Source: Deltaproteobacteria bacterium (GTDB lineage: Bacteria > Myxococcota_A > Polyangia > Polyangiales > JAFGIB01). From it: a stretch of DNA of 34,963 bases. The notes under the pieces were generated by a model, which saw nothing but the letters and a program-made list of their open reading frames with translations, was not told the DNA's origin and did no database searches. The position numbers and the translations under genes were made by a program. Below are positions 26,522-34,963 of the stretch, piece by piece; the stretch's first letter is position 1, and every line of letters begins with the position of its first letter. The stretch is from positions 1 through 34,963 of the forward strand of contig JAFGIB010000373.1 in the NCBI GenBank assembly GCA_016929805.1, given 5' to 3'.

Positions 26522-27124
26522 ATGATGCGGTTTATATTTTCTAGTGCCGTGCTTGTCGTTTTAACGGCGTTGTCTCACTGCACCGATATCGATAGATGCG
26601 AGGTCGGCAGCGAAGGGTGCGTTTGTGGGAAAAACGATTCCTGCCGGGAGGACTTGACCTGTTCCGACGAACCGCGAGCCGACGACGGCGATCCAGAAGA
26701 TCGCGGGATTTGTCTGCCCGCGACCTGTTTAGAGACTTGTAAATGGAAAGACGACGGTAGCTGCGACGACGGGGGCGAGGGCTCGAACAGCGACAAGTGC
26801 GATTGGGGTACCGATTGTAGCGATTGTAAACCGCGCTTCGGCGACCCCCCGGGCGAGCCGCTTTGCTCCAATAGCTGCCGTTCGGCTGGTGACGGCACCT
26901 GCGACGACGGGGGCATGGGATCGATCTTTGAGACCTGCGCCTTCGGTACGGACTGTCTGGACTGCGGCCCGCGCTACCACAAACCGATCTGCCTCAATAG
27001 CTGTAAAACCGCCGAAGACGGTTTTTGCGACGACGGGGGCGAGAATTCGGATTACGATAGCTGCGATTGGGGTACCGATTGCCAAGACTGCGGCCCGCGC
27101 TACGGCGATGCCGAGGCTTATTAA
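26522..27124 (+). CDS. Secreted protein with three tandem Cys-rich repeats
   Basis: 200 aa. The hydrophobic N-terminus ends ALSHC (Cys near residue 20), lipoprotein-like but with His at -1, so plain secretion is also possible. A Cys-rich segment (CEVGSEGCVCGKNDSC, CLP) is followed by three 38-residue repeats, each with six Cys in the spacing C-x3-C-x7-C-x11-C-x5-C-x2-C and the core DG.CDDGG.GS...C..GTDC.DC.PR(F/Y). The Asp-rich core looks suited to Ca2+ binding and disulfide formation (inference, by analogy with LNR-type modules). GGAGG precedes the start. Its stop overlaps the gpsA stop from the other strand by 4 bases. Confidence 0.82.
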   Translation: MMRFIFSSAVLVVLTALSHCTDIDRCEVGSEGCVCGKNDSCREDLTCSDEPRADDGDPEDRGICLPATCLETCKWKDDGSCDDGGEGSNSDKCDWGTDCSDCKPRFGDPPGEPLCSNSCRSAGDGTCDDGGMGSIFETCAFGTDCLDCGPRYHKPICLNSCKTAEDGFCDDGGENSDYDSCDWGTDCQDCGPRYGDAEAY

Positions 27125-28125
27125 ACCGTCCACTCGTCCTTAAGCGCTCTATCCTGCAGCGCGGCCATGGCCGCGGGTACGCTTTTATCCTGGTAGAGCA
27201 CCTGATATATCTGTTCCGTAATCGGCAAATCGATCCCGCGAGCGCGCGCGAGTTGATAGGCGGAATCGGTCGTGGTAACGCCCTCGGCCACCATCGTCAT
27301 CTCTTGTTGTATTTCTGCTAAACGGCGGCCGCGAGCCAGCGAGCGACCGACCAGACGGTTTCGGCTGAGATCGCTGGTACAGGTCAGAAAGAGATCACCC
27401 ACGCCGGACAGACCGAGCAGGGTCTCGGGTTTTCCGTTAAGACTTACGGCGAGACGCGTGATCTCGGCCAAGCCTCGGGTGATCAATGCCGCGCGCGTGT
27501 TGTACCCGAAGCCGAGCTCGTCGCTCGCGCCGGCCGCGATGGCTATCACGTTTTTCATCGCGCCGCCGACTTCAACGCCGGTGACGTCGTCGGTCGTATA
27601 GACGCGAAAGGCCCGCGTCGCGATCATCGACTGAACCTGTTTCGCCAACCTCGGACAACGCGACGCCAGCGTGACGTTGGTGGGCATCCCCTTGGCGACC
27701 TCCTGCGCAAACGACGGCCCGGAGAGAACGCAGTAGCCCTGACGGTTCGACTCCGATAGCTCCTGCAAAAAGAGCTGTTCCATGGTGGCGAAAGTTCCGC
27801 GTTCGATGCCCTTGGAACAGACCACGATCGGGATGCCGGGTGAAAGCGCTCCGTAGATCTCCTTCAAGGTGCTCCTGACGAACTGAACCGGAATGACGAA
27901 AAGCAGCATCTCCGCATCTGCGACCGCTTCGCGCGCGTCCGACGTGGCGCTGATCGTATCGCGTAGGGCGAGTTCGGTAGCGTATAACGGATTTCTGTGT
28001 TCGGCGTTAATCGCGCTGACGACCTGCCGCTCGTAAGCCCACAACCGGACGCGATGACCTTTAACGGCCAGCAAGTGGGCCAGAACCGTGCCCCAACTCC
28101 CAGCTCCGAGCACTGCGATACGCAT
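27121..28125 (-). CDS. gpsA: Glycerol-3-phosphate dehydrogenase [NAD(P)+]
   Basis: Reduces dihydroxyacetone phosphate to sn-glycerol 3-phosphate for membrane lipid synthesis. It is 334 aa from the ATG at 28125; the frame is open further upstream, but that part lies within smc, and MRIAVLGAGSWG is the normal family N-terminus (Rossmann GAGSWG at residues 7-12). Other motifs: SKGIERGTF, LSGPSFAQEVAKG, the active-site Lys in GGAMKNVIAIAAG, and LSGVGDLFLTCTS. It lies 7 bases after the smc stop, so it is probably the last gene of the smc transcript. Its terminal TTAA supplies stop codons for both gpsA and the convergent Cys-rich gene. Confidence 0.96.
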   Translation of the reverse strand: MRIAVLGAGSWGTVLAHLLAVKGHRVRLWAYERQVVSAINAEHRNPLYATELALRDTISATSDAREAVADAEMLLFVIPVQFVRSTLKEIYGALSPGIPIVVCSKGIERGTFATMEQLFLQELSESNRQGYCVLSGPSFAQEVAKGMPTNVTLASRCPRLAKQVQSMIATRAFRVYTTDDVTGVEVGGAMKNVIAIAAGASDELGFGYNTRAALITRGLAEITRLAVSLNGKPETLLGLSGVGDLFLTCTSDLSRNRLVGRSLARGRRLAEIQQEMTMVAEGVTTTDSAYQLARARGIDLPITEQIYQVLYQDKSVPAAMAALQDRALKDEWTV

Positions 28126-28132
28126 GCTTCGA

Positions 28133-31100
28133 TCAGGCGACCGCCACGTTGTTGTTGAGATGCGGCAACGGCCTGTCTCCCCCGCTTTTACGCAGTTGAA
28201 CGCTGACGACCTTGGAAATGCCCGGCGTTTCCATGGTAATACCATATAATACGTCGGCGACCATAAGGGTTTGCCGAGAATGGGTGATAATAATGAATTG
28301 AGACTGAGAGGTCATCTCCTTCACGATTTCGCTGAAACGGCCGATGTTCGCCTCGTCCAACGGCGCGTCAACCTCGTCCAATAGGCAGAACGGCGTCGGT
28401 TTATATTGGAAAAGAGCTAAGACCAACGAAATCGCGGTGAGCGCTTTTTCTCCTCCGCTCATAAGCTCGATCATTCCGAGCTTTTTCCCGGGAGGCATCG
28501 CCACGATATCGATCCCGGATTCGAGTAGATCCTCCGGATCGGTCAGCCGCAACTCCGCCTTCCCCCCTCCGAACATGACGGGAAACATCCTCTGGAAACG
28601 TTTATTGACCTCGTGGAAGGTTTCGCGGAACAAGCGCCTGCTTTCCCGATTCATCCGACGAATCGCTGTCTCGAGCTGCGCCAACGCGGCTTCTAAATCC
28701 TGACGTTGTTCCGTCAGCTTCTGATAGCGATCCGATCGCTCCTCGTATTCCTCGATTGCGGTGAGATTGATCTCGCCCATGCGCTCGATGATCTGCTGCA
28801 AATCGTCGATCCGCGAAAGGACGTTTTGGTCCGGTATCTCGCGCGCGTGATAGTCGGTCAAAACCTTGGGGACGAGCACGCGATGCCGCTGTCGGGTCGT
28901 ACTGATCAAGTGATCGGTTTCCATCGCGACCTCGCGCTCCTTGAGCATCAGGGCATTCATCGCGCTTGTGTTTTCCTCGATCGCCAGCCTGAGCTCGCGC
29001 AATCCTAGCTCGTTTCGACCCACGCTTTCTCGAGCCCGATCATACTCGGCGCGACAACTCGAAAGTCGATCAGCCGCTTGCACGGCCTGGGCGACACGGT
29101 CATCGAGCAGCTCGCGATCGCCTCGCATGCGCTCAGCTACCTCGGTCTGCTCCGCCGCGAACTGAACCGCATCGCTTTGTAATCGCTCGGCGCGGCTTGA
29201 AAGCTCGTCAAGCTGCTTCTGGATACGGGTCAACGACGCCCGGTCGCCCTCGGCCTGCTGCTCGGCCTGCGCGGCTCGCACTCGACCTTCCATCACCACC
29301 GCGTTTTGTTCTTCCACCGCGGAACGACACATACGATAGATTTCCTCAGCGGCGTTGACCGCTTCCCTCGCCGAAGCCTCGGCGTATTGCCCGGCCTCAC
29401 GCTCGGCGTGCATCTCGGCCTCTTCGCCGTCGGTTTGATCGATTAGCCGAACGAGCTCGTCCATCTCCGCCGAAACCGCCTCGATGCGTTTCCACACCTC
29501 GACCTCGGCTTCCTGCGCGCGTTTAATGTCGCGATTCGCCGCTACTAGAGCTATCTCCTTCTGGTGCGCATCGGTGCGCGTGGCCTCCAACGCCGCCTGG
29601 TGTTGCGCGATCGCCTTACGCAGCTCGCCGTGTTTTTCCACGGCCTCGCGCGTATCTGACTCCAACTTCTCCACCTCTTCCTCGAGCGTGCGAATCTCGC
29701 GTTTGACTTCGATGAGATGCGCTCCCGTGTCCTCTCCGTCGCCTCCCGAAAGCGCTCCGTCCGGCGCGAGCACCTCACCCGCAAGGGTTACGACGGGCCC
29801 GCGATCGATTCGCTCCGCGTGGCGCTGGCGCGCGACGTCGAGATTTTCCACCACCAATACATCGCCCAATATGTGCTCGGCTAACGATCGATCAACGTCG
29901 CTGACCTGAACGAGATCTATCAGGTATCGCGCCACCGAGGGATCATTCGGCAAATCGGCGCGCCGCGGCGGCTCGCAACTCGGAACCCGGGGAATCAGCG
30001 TCGCGCGTCCGCGTTTACCTTGATTGAGATAGTGAATCGCGTCTACGCTCGTGTCGATGCAGTCAACCACAACGTAATGTAACTTTTCACCCAAGGCCGC
30101 GGCCAATGCGGCCGTGAGCTCGGGCGGACACTCAAAGCGATCGGCCAAAATTCCATAGACACGCTCGTTTTCCGCCGGCTCAAGCTCCCGCGTAAATCCG
30201 GTCATGACGGCGCGTACGCCCGTGCCCACGCCCTCGAATCGTTGCTGAATCTCGCGCAAGGACCCGAGCCGGGAACGCTTGTGGGCAAGCTCCAGCTGGA
30301 GCTGTTTTACCCGGACATCGCTTTGCTGTATCTCTTCCCGCGCTCGATTGAACTCGCTCGCGATCTGATCGCGACGGGTAGCGAGCAAGTCCTGGCCGCC
30401 GAGCAAGCCTTCACAGCGCGCCTGTAGCTCGCCCGATTCTTGACGCAGATCGGTTATCCGGCCTTCAAGCGCTTGCCTTTCCTGTCCTAGCCTCTCCCAT
30501 CTAGCTTTACTATCATCGCGCCGCTTCTCCAAGCTGAGCAAAGCAAAGTCGGCCTTGGCGATGCGGGTGTCGGCTTCCGTTACCCGTTCGCGCGCGCCCA
30601 TGAGATCTTGATCGGCTTGCTCCGCGGCTTTACGCCTGCGCTCGAGCTCCTGGTTTTCAGCCTCAAGCGCGTCGCACTCCGCTTGCTCGGTTTCGACCAA
30701 ACCCTTCAACCGATTCGCGATGGCATCGGCCTCGATATTGAGCTCCTCTCGACGCCTCGCCGTCTCATCGAGGTCGCGCCGCGCCGCGCTCTCCAGCTCC
30801 TTGAGCGCGGGCAATTGTTCTTGATGATGGGCGATCTCACTTTCCAACAGTTTCACCGCGTTATCCAGCTCATAGGCGTGGGTCTGAGCCTTTTCCACCT
30901 CTTTTTCGCTCTGAGCCAAAGCCAGACGCTCGATCTCGGCTTCCGCGTCCCGAACCCGCAACGCGATTCGCATTCCCTCGATTTCAGCCGTGGCCCTGTC
31001 GATCTCTCGCTTCAGCACCTGATGGCTTCCGGTCAGCTCCAACCAGCGATGCGACGCGACCCAGAGCTCGAGATCGCGAATCTCCTGGCGATAGGACTTA

Positions 31101-31753
31101 TAACGCTCGGCTTTACGAGCTTGTCTCTTGAGCGACGTCAAGGTTTTTCCGATCTCTTCGATGATGTCGCTGACGCGCAATAAATTCTGACGGGTATGGT
31201 TCATCTTGTTTTCGGCGGAACGTTTACGCGCCTTGAACTTGGTAATGCCCGCCGCTTCTTCGATCAACTGGCGGCGGTCTTCCGGCTTGGCGGATACGAT
31301 CATACCGATACGGCCCTGCTCGATAATCGAATAGGCCTCCCGACCCACGCCCGTACCGAGAAACAGCTCGGTTACGTCCTTTAGCCGAACCGGTGTCTTG
31401 TTGATGAAATAGTCGCTGTTGCCGCTGCGGTCCATACGACGCGTCACGGTTATTTCCGGATAGCTATTGTAATCAGGCGGCGCGAGTCGATCGGAGTTGT
31501 TAAAGGTCAACGACACCTCGGCGAAACCGAGGGGCCCGCGAGATTCGGCGCCGTTGAAAATCACGTCTTCCATCGCCTTGCCGCGAAGCTGCTTTGCCGA
31601 TTGCACGCCCATCGCCCAGCGGATGGCGTCGACGATGTTTGATTTACCACAACCGTTTGGTCCGACGATACAGGTGATGTCGTTATCGAAATGCAGCACG
31701 GTTCGATCGACGAAAGACTTAAAGCCACAAATGTCAAGCTTGCTGATTTTCAT
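28133..31753 (-). CDS. smc: Chromosome segregation protein SMC
   Basis: Condensin ATPase that, as a dimer with ScpA and ScpB, organises and segregates chromosomes. It is 1206 aa from the ATG at 31753, which has GGGAGG 10 bases upstream; an open frame 13 codons longer lacks support. Walker A GPNGCGKS is at residues 31-38. Two long Glu/Arg/Ala-rich coiled coils (about 170-500 and 680-1000) flank a hinge (about 520-680, with ECPPELTAALAAALGE). The signature LMSGGEKALTAISLVLAL is near 1094 and Walker B FCLLDEVDAPLDE near 1120. The length is typical for bacterial SMC. No scpA or scpB is in the window. Confidence 0.97.
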   Translation of the reverse strand: MKISKLDICGFKSFVDRTVLHFDNDITCIVGPNGCGKSNIVDAIRWAMGVQSAKQLRGKAMEDVIFNGAESRGPLGFAEVSLTFNNSDRLAPPDYNSYPEITVTRRMDRSGNSDYFINKTPVRLKDVTELFLGTGVGREAYSIIEQGRIGMIVSAKPEDRRQLIEEAAGITKFKARKRSAENKMNHTRQNLLRVSDIIEEIGKTLTSLKRQARKAERYKSYRQEIRDLELWVASHRWLELTGSHQVLKREIDRATAEIEGMRIALRVRDAEAEIERLALAQSEKEVEKAQTHAYELDNAVKLLESEIAHHQEQLPALKELESAARRDLDETARRREELNIEADAIANRLKGLVETEQAECDALEAENQELERRRKAAEQADQDLMGARERVTEADTRIAKADFALLSLEKRRDDSKARWERLGQERQALEGRITDLRQESGELQARCEGLLGGQDLLATRRDQIASEFNRAREEIQQSDVRVKQLQLELAHKRSRLGSLREIQQRFEGVGTGVRAVMTGFTRELEPAENERVYGILADRFECPPELTAALAAALGEKLHYVVVDCIDTSVDAIHYLNQGKRGRATLIPRVPSCEPPRRADLPNDPSVARYLIDLVQVSDVDRSLAEHILGDVLVVENLDVARQRHAERIDRGPVVTLAGEVLAPDGALSGGDGEDTGAHLIEVKREIRTLEEEVEKLESDTREAVEKHGELRKAIAQHQAALEATRTDAHQKEIALVAANRDIKRAQEAEVEVWKRIEAVSAEMDELVRLIDQTDGEEAEMHAEREAGQYAEASAREAVNAAEEIYRMCRSAVEEQNAVVMEGRVRAAQAEQQAEGDRASLTRIQKQLDELSSRAERLQSDAVQFAAEQTEVAERMRGDRELLDDRVAQAVQAADRLSSCRAEYDRARESVGRNELGLRELRLAIEENTSAMNALMLKEREVAMETDHLISTTRQRHRVLVPKVLTDYHAREIPDQNVLSRIDDLQQIIERMGEINLTAIEEYEERSDRYQKLTEQRQDLEAALAQLETAIRRMNRESRRLFRETFHEVNKRFQRMFPVMFGGGKAELRLTDPEDLLESGIDIVAMPPGKKLGMIELMSGGEKALTAISLVLALFQYKPTPFCLLDEVDAPLDEANIGRFSEIVKEMTSQSQFIIITHSRQTLMVADVLYGITMETPGISKVVSVQLRKSGGDRPLPHLNNNVAVA

Positions 31754-31870
31754 AAAAGAGCTGCCTCCCGAGAAGCATACGCGGCTAATCAAACCTTTCC
31801 AGTAGGGTCTGGGGTATCACCACCGGGTGGCCGATGCAACGGCTAAAAATAATTCTCGTGTGACCCGCAC

Positions 31871-33160
31871 CTACAGTCCGCGAATAGAAAACGGAAATCG
31901 AATGCGAAAAGAGGGTTGACGAAAGCGAGGAAAGCGCGCTTTACGCACGACCCCCTCGATGCACCGCCCCGCTGCTGTTCCCTCGAAAGGGGCTCCTGAA
32001 ACGGTGACGTTCGCTACTTTACCGTCATTGAGCACGATGATATCCGCCGTCGCAAGGCCGGACAAACCTCCGGCGCATCCTCGAATCGCGGGTAACAAAA
32101 CGGACATCGTCTCGGTCACCTGCTCGCGCGTGGGCGCGAGCGGCGTCTGCTCCGCGGCTTTCGAATCGCCGCCGGCGGAATCGGTTGGATGAACCGATTC
32201 CCTACGGTGATTGTTCTCGGTTGCATCGAGCACGCCGTCGATGATTCGGTCTAACTTCGCCTCGCTGGCCGAAACCGCTTGTGAGCTCGGCGTCGTCGTT
32301 GCGGCTTCCGGCTTATCAACGCGATTGATCTTCTTTGCTTGAGATTCGGTTTTTCTCTCGTCCGAAGTTAAGATCGGCGATATGACCTCTTTCGCGACAA
32401 GCGGGCTCGAATCGGTACCGCTCGCGGATTTCTCGCTGCTGTTGCCGGTCGCGATCGCTCTCTTAGCCGCTCGCTCCGAACGGGACGGCAGGCGGCGCCG
32501 GGAACTAAAACGTCTTGACTCTGATCGCGGGGTCTCGTCCGTAACCGGCGGCGCGCTCGAAGGCCGTGCTTGCGCGATCATAAGCTCGGCCTTGCGCCCG
32601 CCTCGAGACGGATCCGATGCACGTTGGTTATGAACCGCTTGCTGTTGGGATAAAGACGGCGGAGACTTCGATCGCGCCCGCTCCGTTCTTACAAAAATAA
32701 AAACCGCGACGGTCGCGGCCGATAGACCCAGTACGAAGCCGACGAGTATCATCAGCACCCAATGCGACTTCTTGCCGCCTGCTCGGATTTGCTCTTTATA
32801 TCCCGTGGTCGAGGCTTGATCGAAGTCTGCTTTATCGATCTGACTTGACCGCTGCTCGGAGCCTGCAGGCGGCTCGTCGATGCGATCGCTCTGCGGCGGT
32901 CGCTTTGGGTCGATCTCCTCGGCGCCAAATGCAGGCGCTTGTCTGAGATCGAGCTTTGAATCCTCCTCGGACGGTAGCAACGCCGAGTGAACAGGGAGAC
33001 CGTTTTTAGACGAGGACGCGAGCAAGCCCAAATCCATCTTCGGGGTATCGCTCTCAAAAGAAGAGTCAGTCGCTTGCGCATCGGGCGACGGCAGAGATTC
33101 GAATGCCTCGAGATCTTCGTTTTCGCTATTTTTGTCTATCTCTTTGGTATCTCCAGTCAA
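31871..33160 (-). CDS. AgmX/TonB-like single-pass membrane protein
   Basis: 429 aa from a TTG at 33160, supported by AGGGGA 6 bases upstream. A long acidic, Ser/Asp-rich cytoplasmic part (about 1-130) precedes one membrane segment (about 132-157, WVLMILVGFVLGLSAATVAVFIFV). A low-complexity Ser/Pro/Arg-rich periplasmic region follows (to about 330). The C-terminal ~95 residues (VTETMSVLLPAIRGCAGGL, ADIIVLNDGKVANVTVSG, GRCIEGVVRKARFPRFRQP) match the TonB-like domain seen at the ends of AgmX and related myxobacterial proteins, including a conserved Cys pair. In Myxococcus, AgmX-type proteins are linked to gliding machinery; transferring that role is inference. It may simply couple the inner and outer membrane. 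Confidence 0.75.
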   Translation of the reverse strand: MTGDTKEIDKNSENEDLEAFESLPSPDAQATDSSFESDTPKMDLGLLASSSKNGLPVHSALLPSEEDSKLDLRQAPAFGAEEIDPKRPPQSDRIDEPPAGSEQRSSQIDKADFDQASTTGYKEQIRAGGKKSHWVLMILVGFVLGLSAATVAVFIFVRTERARSKSPPSLSQQQAVHNQRASDPSRGGRKAELMIAQARPSSAPPVTDETPRSESRRFSSRRRLPSRSERAAKRAIATGNSSEKSASGTDSSPLVAKEVISPILTSDERKTESQAKKINRVDKPEAATTTPSSQAVSASEAKLDRIIDGVLDATENNHRRESVHPTDSAGGDSKAAEQTPLAPTREQVTETMSVLLPAIRGCAGGLSGLATADIIVLNDGKVANVTVSGAPFEGTAAGRCIEGVVRKARFPRFRQPSFRIRFPFSIRGL

Positions 33161-33284
33161 GGCTTTCCCCTGCGTCGAAGGCTAACCTAGCATCGCCGAG
33201 CGTTTAGCTTCAACCAAACCGTCTATCCGCACGCGAGTATCAACGCCGCCGCTTTCGGCGGTCCGGCTCTCGCGCCGCCTTTCT

Positions 33285-33800
33285 CTAAAACGAAACGAGA
33301 TCGCAGCGCATGATGATCGCGTCTTCATTGTTGTCCGAGTAATATCGGGGTCTAATCGCAATTTTTTCAAATCCCACACCTTTATACAGATTAATAGCCG
33401 CGAGGTTGGAGCAACGCGCCTCGAGCAAAACGCTGGTTACCGCTTTCTTCTTCGCTATCTTGAACATGTCCAGCAACAAAAAACGCCCGAATCCGCGACG
33501 CCGCATACCGGGTAAAACCGCCAAATTGTGAAGGTGAATTTCATCGCCGATAATCCAAAAATCGATAAAACCGCATATTTTCTCTCCCGTACCGGCGCGC
33601 AACACGCGAATCACAGCCCATTGCCGCTTGAGCTCGCCTTCGAACACGGCGCTCGTCCAAGCGGAAGTGAACGATTCGCGCGCAATCCGACAAACGCTAT
33701 CTACATCGGAAGGTAACATAGGCAAAACCAGAGGTCTCTCGCGTCGCTTCGCGTTACCATAGGGCTCGCTCGCAGCCTTTTGTTGTGCATCTAGGTTCAC
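33285..33800 (-). CDS. rimI: Ribosomal protein alanine N-acetyltransferase RimI
   Basis: GNAT-fold enzyme (171 aa) that acetylates an N-terminal alanine, classically of ribosomal protein bS18, using acetyl-CoA. The acetyl-CoA loop is LAVLPGMRRRGFGRFLL (about residues 93-109, pattern RxxGxG), followed by LLEARCSNLAAINLYKGVGFE and RPRYYSDNNEDAIIM, the RimI C-terminal signature. The start is GTG at 33800 with a weak ribosome binding site; an internal ATG 27 codons later would remove a non-conserved N-terminus. It lies 39 bases after the SurA_N-like gene, in line with a shared transcript. Confidence 0.9.
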   Translation of the reverse strand: MNLDAQQKAASEPYGNAKRRERPLVLPMLPSDVDSVCRIARESFTSAWTSAVFEGELKRQWAVIRVLRAGTGEKICGFIDFWIIGDEIHLHNLAVLPGMRRRGFGRFLLLDMFKIAKKKAVTSVLLEARCSNLAAINLYKGVGFEKIAIRPRYYSDNNEDAIIMRCDLVSF

Positions 33801-33839
33801 GCTATATTGTGGCCTTTAACTAACGCTATTATCGATAAT

Positions 33840-34619
33840 TTAATCGCTAAAAACATAAACCGGTGTACGAGCGCGTAACACTTTGATCCAACGCGCCACG
33901 GTTTGGTCGATCGCGCTGCGCGTAAGGCGCGCCAGCGGCGACCCGGCGGCGACGGAAGAATCGGAGATCATTCCGCTACCATCTCGATTCTGAAACGGAC
34001 GCTCCGTCTGTGAGTCCGCGATCATTCTCGCATCGCTTAAATTCAAACTGAGAAACGCCGCTACCAACGCGCGTCGCCGAGCGATCTCGTCGATTTCATC
34101 TCGCCTAATCGCGAGCGCTCGCAATAGGGTGTGCAGTCGCTCTCGACCTCCAGCCATCTGCTCAATGCGGCGTAACTCGTCGGCCACCTTCGCGGCCACG
34201 GGTCTTCTGATTTGCAGCCGGTTCGCTTCTCGAACGATGAGATACTCTCCGATAATTTCCGCCAAAGAAGCTTTAAGCAACGATCGCGGAAGCGGTCCCA
34301 AGGGAAGCGCCCCGTTTCTTTGACCGCACAATCGAAGGCGGGCGCGCAAATCGACATCGCTGCGCAAAATGATATCGACGCGAGGTCCGGGTATTGACCC
34401 ACCAACGAGCGCGGCGAGACCATCCGCTCGATACGCGGCGGTTTCTGCTCGAGCGGTGAACGCGACCGTCGAGTTTATCGAAACAACCAAGAGGCTGAAA
34501 AGAACCCCCACAAGTCGGATAGCTCGGATCGCCGTAACCCCGTGCCGCACTTCGGCGTCGGCTTTGCTGCTAAAATGGGTTTTTCGGTATTCTCTCGGTA
34601 GCATGATATGAATTCGCAT
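33840..34619 (-). CDS. Exported protein resembling the SurA N-terminal chaperone domain
   Basis: 259 aa. A basic N-terminal stretch (about 1-32) leads to a hydrophobic signal or anchor segment (IRLVGVLFSLLVVSINSTVAF) and then ARAETA. The following ~150 residues fit the SurA/PrsA-type N-terminal helical domain: a strand with VDIILRSDVDLRARL, then helices SLLKASLAEIIGEYLIVREANRL, VADELRRIEQMAGG, and LRALAIRRDEIDEIARRRALV. There is no parvulin PPIase domain; the last ~50 residues are Ser-rich and end in RTPVYVFSD. A periplasmic chaperone-like role is inferred and could be wrong. The start is uncertain: ATG at 34619 or 34604, neither with a clear ribosome binding site. Confidence 0.6.
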   Translation of the reverse strand: MRIHIMLPREYRKTHFSSKADAEVRHGVTAIRAIRLVGVLFSLLVVSINSTVAFTARAETAAYRADGLAALVGGSIPGPRVDIILRSDVDLRARLRLCGQRNGALPLGPLPRSLLKASLAEIIGEYLIVREANRLQIRRPVAAKVADELRRIEQMAGGRERLHTLLRALAIRRDEIDEIARRRALVAAFLSLNLSDARMIADSQTERPFQNRDGSGMISDSSVAAGSPLARLTRSAIDQTVARWIKVLRARTPVYVFSD

Positions 34620-34637
34620 CTCGAAAACCGATCTTCT

Positions 34638-34665
34638 TCTATAAGATTAATACAACAAGTGACCA
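34638..34665 (-). promoter_or_regulatory. Candidate promoter of the surA-like/rimI gene set
   Basis: On the minus strand TGGTCA (34665-34660), 16 bases, then TATAGA (34643-34638), each four of six to consensus. It would start transcription a dozen bases before the ATG at 34619 and could serve rimI and the genes beyond. Confidence 0.35.
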
Positions 34666-34841
34666 TTTTTGGTATGCCCCGTTATTTAAAAGCTCCTCGC
34701 CGGCGTTACCGTTCGCCGGGGCAATACCCTTTGGTTACAACGGCGGCCGAGTCGTCCTATGAAGCCGGGCTCGCGCTCGGGCCCGGCCGTGTCGGATGCC
34801 TCTAGCAGCGTCCTCGCCGTTGGGGCCACCCTTGGTTGAAC
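34666..34841. other. Non-coding stretch near the window end
   Basis: No credible gene. A 6-bp hairpin CCGGCG-ttaccgtt-CGCCGG lies near 34701-34720. The plus-strand frame 34608-34805 has no recognisable product and starts inside the SurA_N-like gene. Confidence 0.4.
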
Positions 34842-34885
34842 GTAAGCGTTCAGGGGGGCAAACAAGTCGGCGGCCAATTCGCCTG
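34842..34885 (+). repeat. Intergenic copy of the TopB-RecQ linker repeat
   Basis: 44 bases, GTAAGCGTTCAGGGG followed by GGCAAACAAGTCGGCGGC and TTCGCCTG, matching 18632-18674. Just upstream, TGAACG-taag-CGTTCA (34837-34852) forms a perfect 6-bp hairpin that is imperfect in the coding copy (GAAAG-taag-CGTTC). The context here is non-coding up to the window end. Confidence 0.7.
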
Positions 34886-34963
34886 CAAAACCGAGCGCGC
34901 CCGCAGGGCCGGCGAGGATGGTACTTGCTGTACCTGACGAGCCGGCGCGAGGACGAAAGCCGG

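Noticed and set aside
34608-34805. Short plus-strand frame at the window end
   Set aside because: No recognisable product and it begins within the SurA_N-like gene; the region is better explained as intergenic DNA with a repeat.

Overview
The window reads as a chromosomal segment of a Gram-negative bacterium from the former Deltaproteobacteria, most likely the Myxococcota/Bradymonadota side. This placement is an inference from gene content, since no rRNA gene is present. It rests on the abundance of predicted lipoproteins with Asp/Gly-rich tethers, a von Willebrand A (vWA) surface protein, a DUF4398 + OmpA pair, a TPR-PEGA protein, a Cys-rich repeat protein, and an AgmX/TonB-like protein with a C-terminal 'FP.F' domain. 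Several candidate promoters have a TTGACA-like -35 box and a TAGANT or TATAGT-like -10 box.

Layout. (1) Positions 1-85 are the tail of a dispersed palindromic repeat, called family A here. (2) Positions 516-6795 (+) hold xerC, hslV, hslU, argB, argD and argF: chromosome-dimer resolution, an ATP-dependent protease and half of arginine biosynthesis, tightly packed. A second family A copy follows. (3) Positions 7163-7801 (+) encode a one-pass membrane protein of unknown function. (4) Positions 7966-14331 (-) form an accessory block of secreted or lipid-anchored proteins: a decapitated CotH, a vWA protein, a carboxylesterase with an extra C-terminal domain, and a DUF4185 protein. It is bracketed and punctuated by a second palindromic repeat, family B (7874, 10053, 14721-14921). 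(5) Positions 14964-16233 (-) are an envelope operon (DUF4398 lipoprotein, then OmpA-type lipoprotein) with its own promoter; its terminator lies inside a family B copy. (6) Positions 16709-20863 (+) encode the standout gene, a single 1384-residue polypeptide joining a complete topoisomerase III to a complete RecQ helicase with Zn, winged-helix and HRDC parts. (7) Positions 20994-22688 (+) encode a lipoprotein and a signal-peptidase-I-like protein in which both catalytic dyad residues are replaced. (8) Positions 22705-24684 (-) encode a CPA2 cation/proton antiporter with RCK domains. (9) The most complete family A copy precedes 25442-27124 (+), a TPR-PEGA protein and a protein with three Cys-rich repeats. 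(10) Positions 27121-34619 (-) hold gpsA, smc, an AgmX-like protein, rimI and a SurA_N-like protein, read from high to low coordinates. The window ends in an intergenic stretch that repeats a 44-base segment also found inside the linker of the TopB-RecQ fusion.

The most interesting candidates are the TopB-RecQ fusion (a one-chain counterpart of the Sgs1/BLM-Top3 'dissolvasome'), the repeat embedded in its linker, the apparently dead signal peptidase, and the two palindromic element families, one of which may have helped to shape the lipoprotein block. No CRISPR array, rRNA, tRNA or transposase gene was seen.
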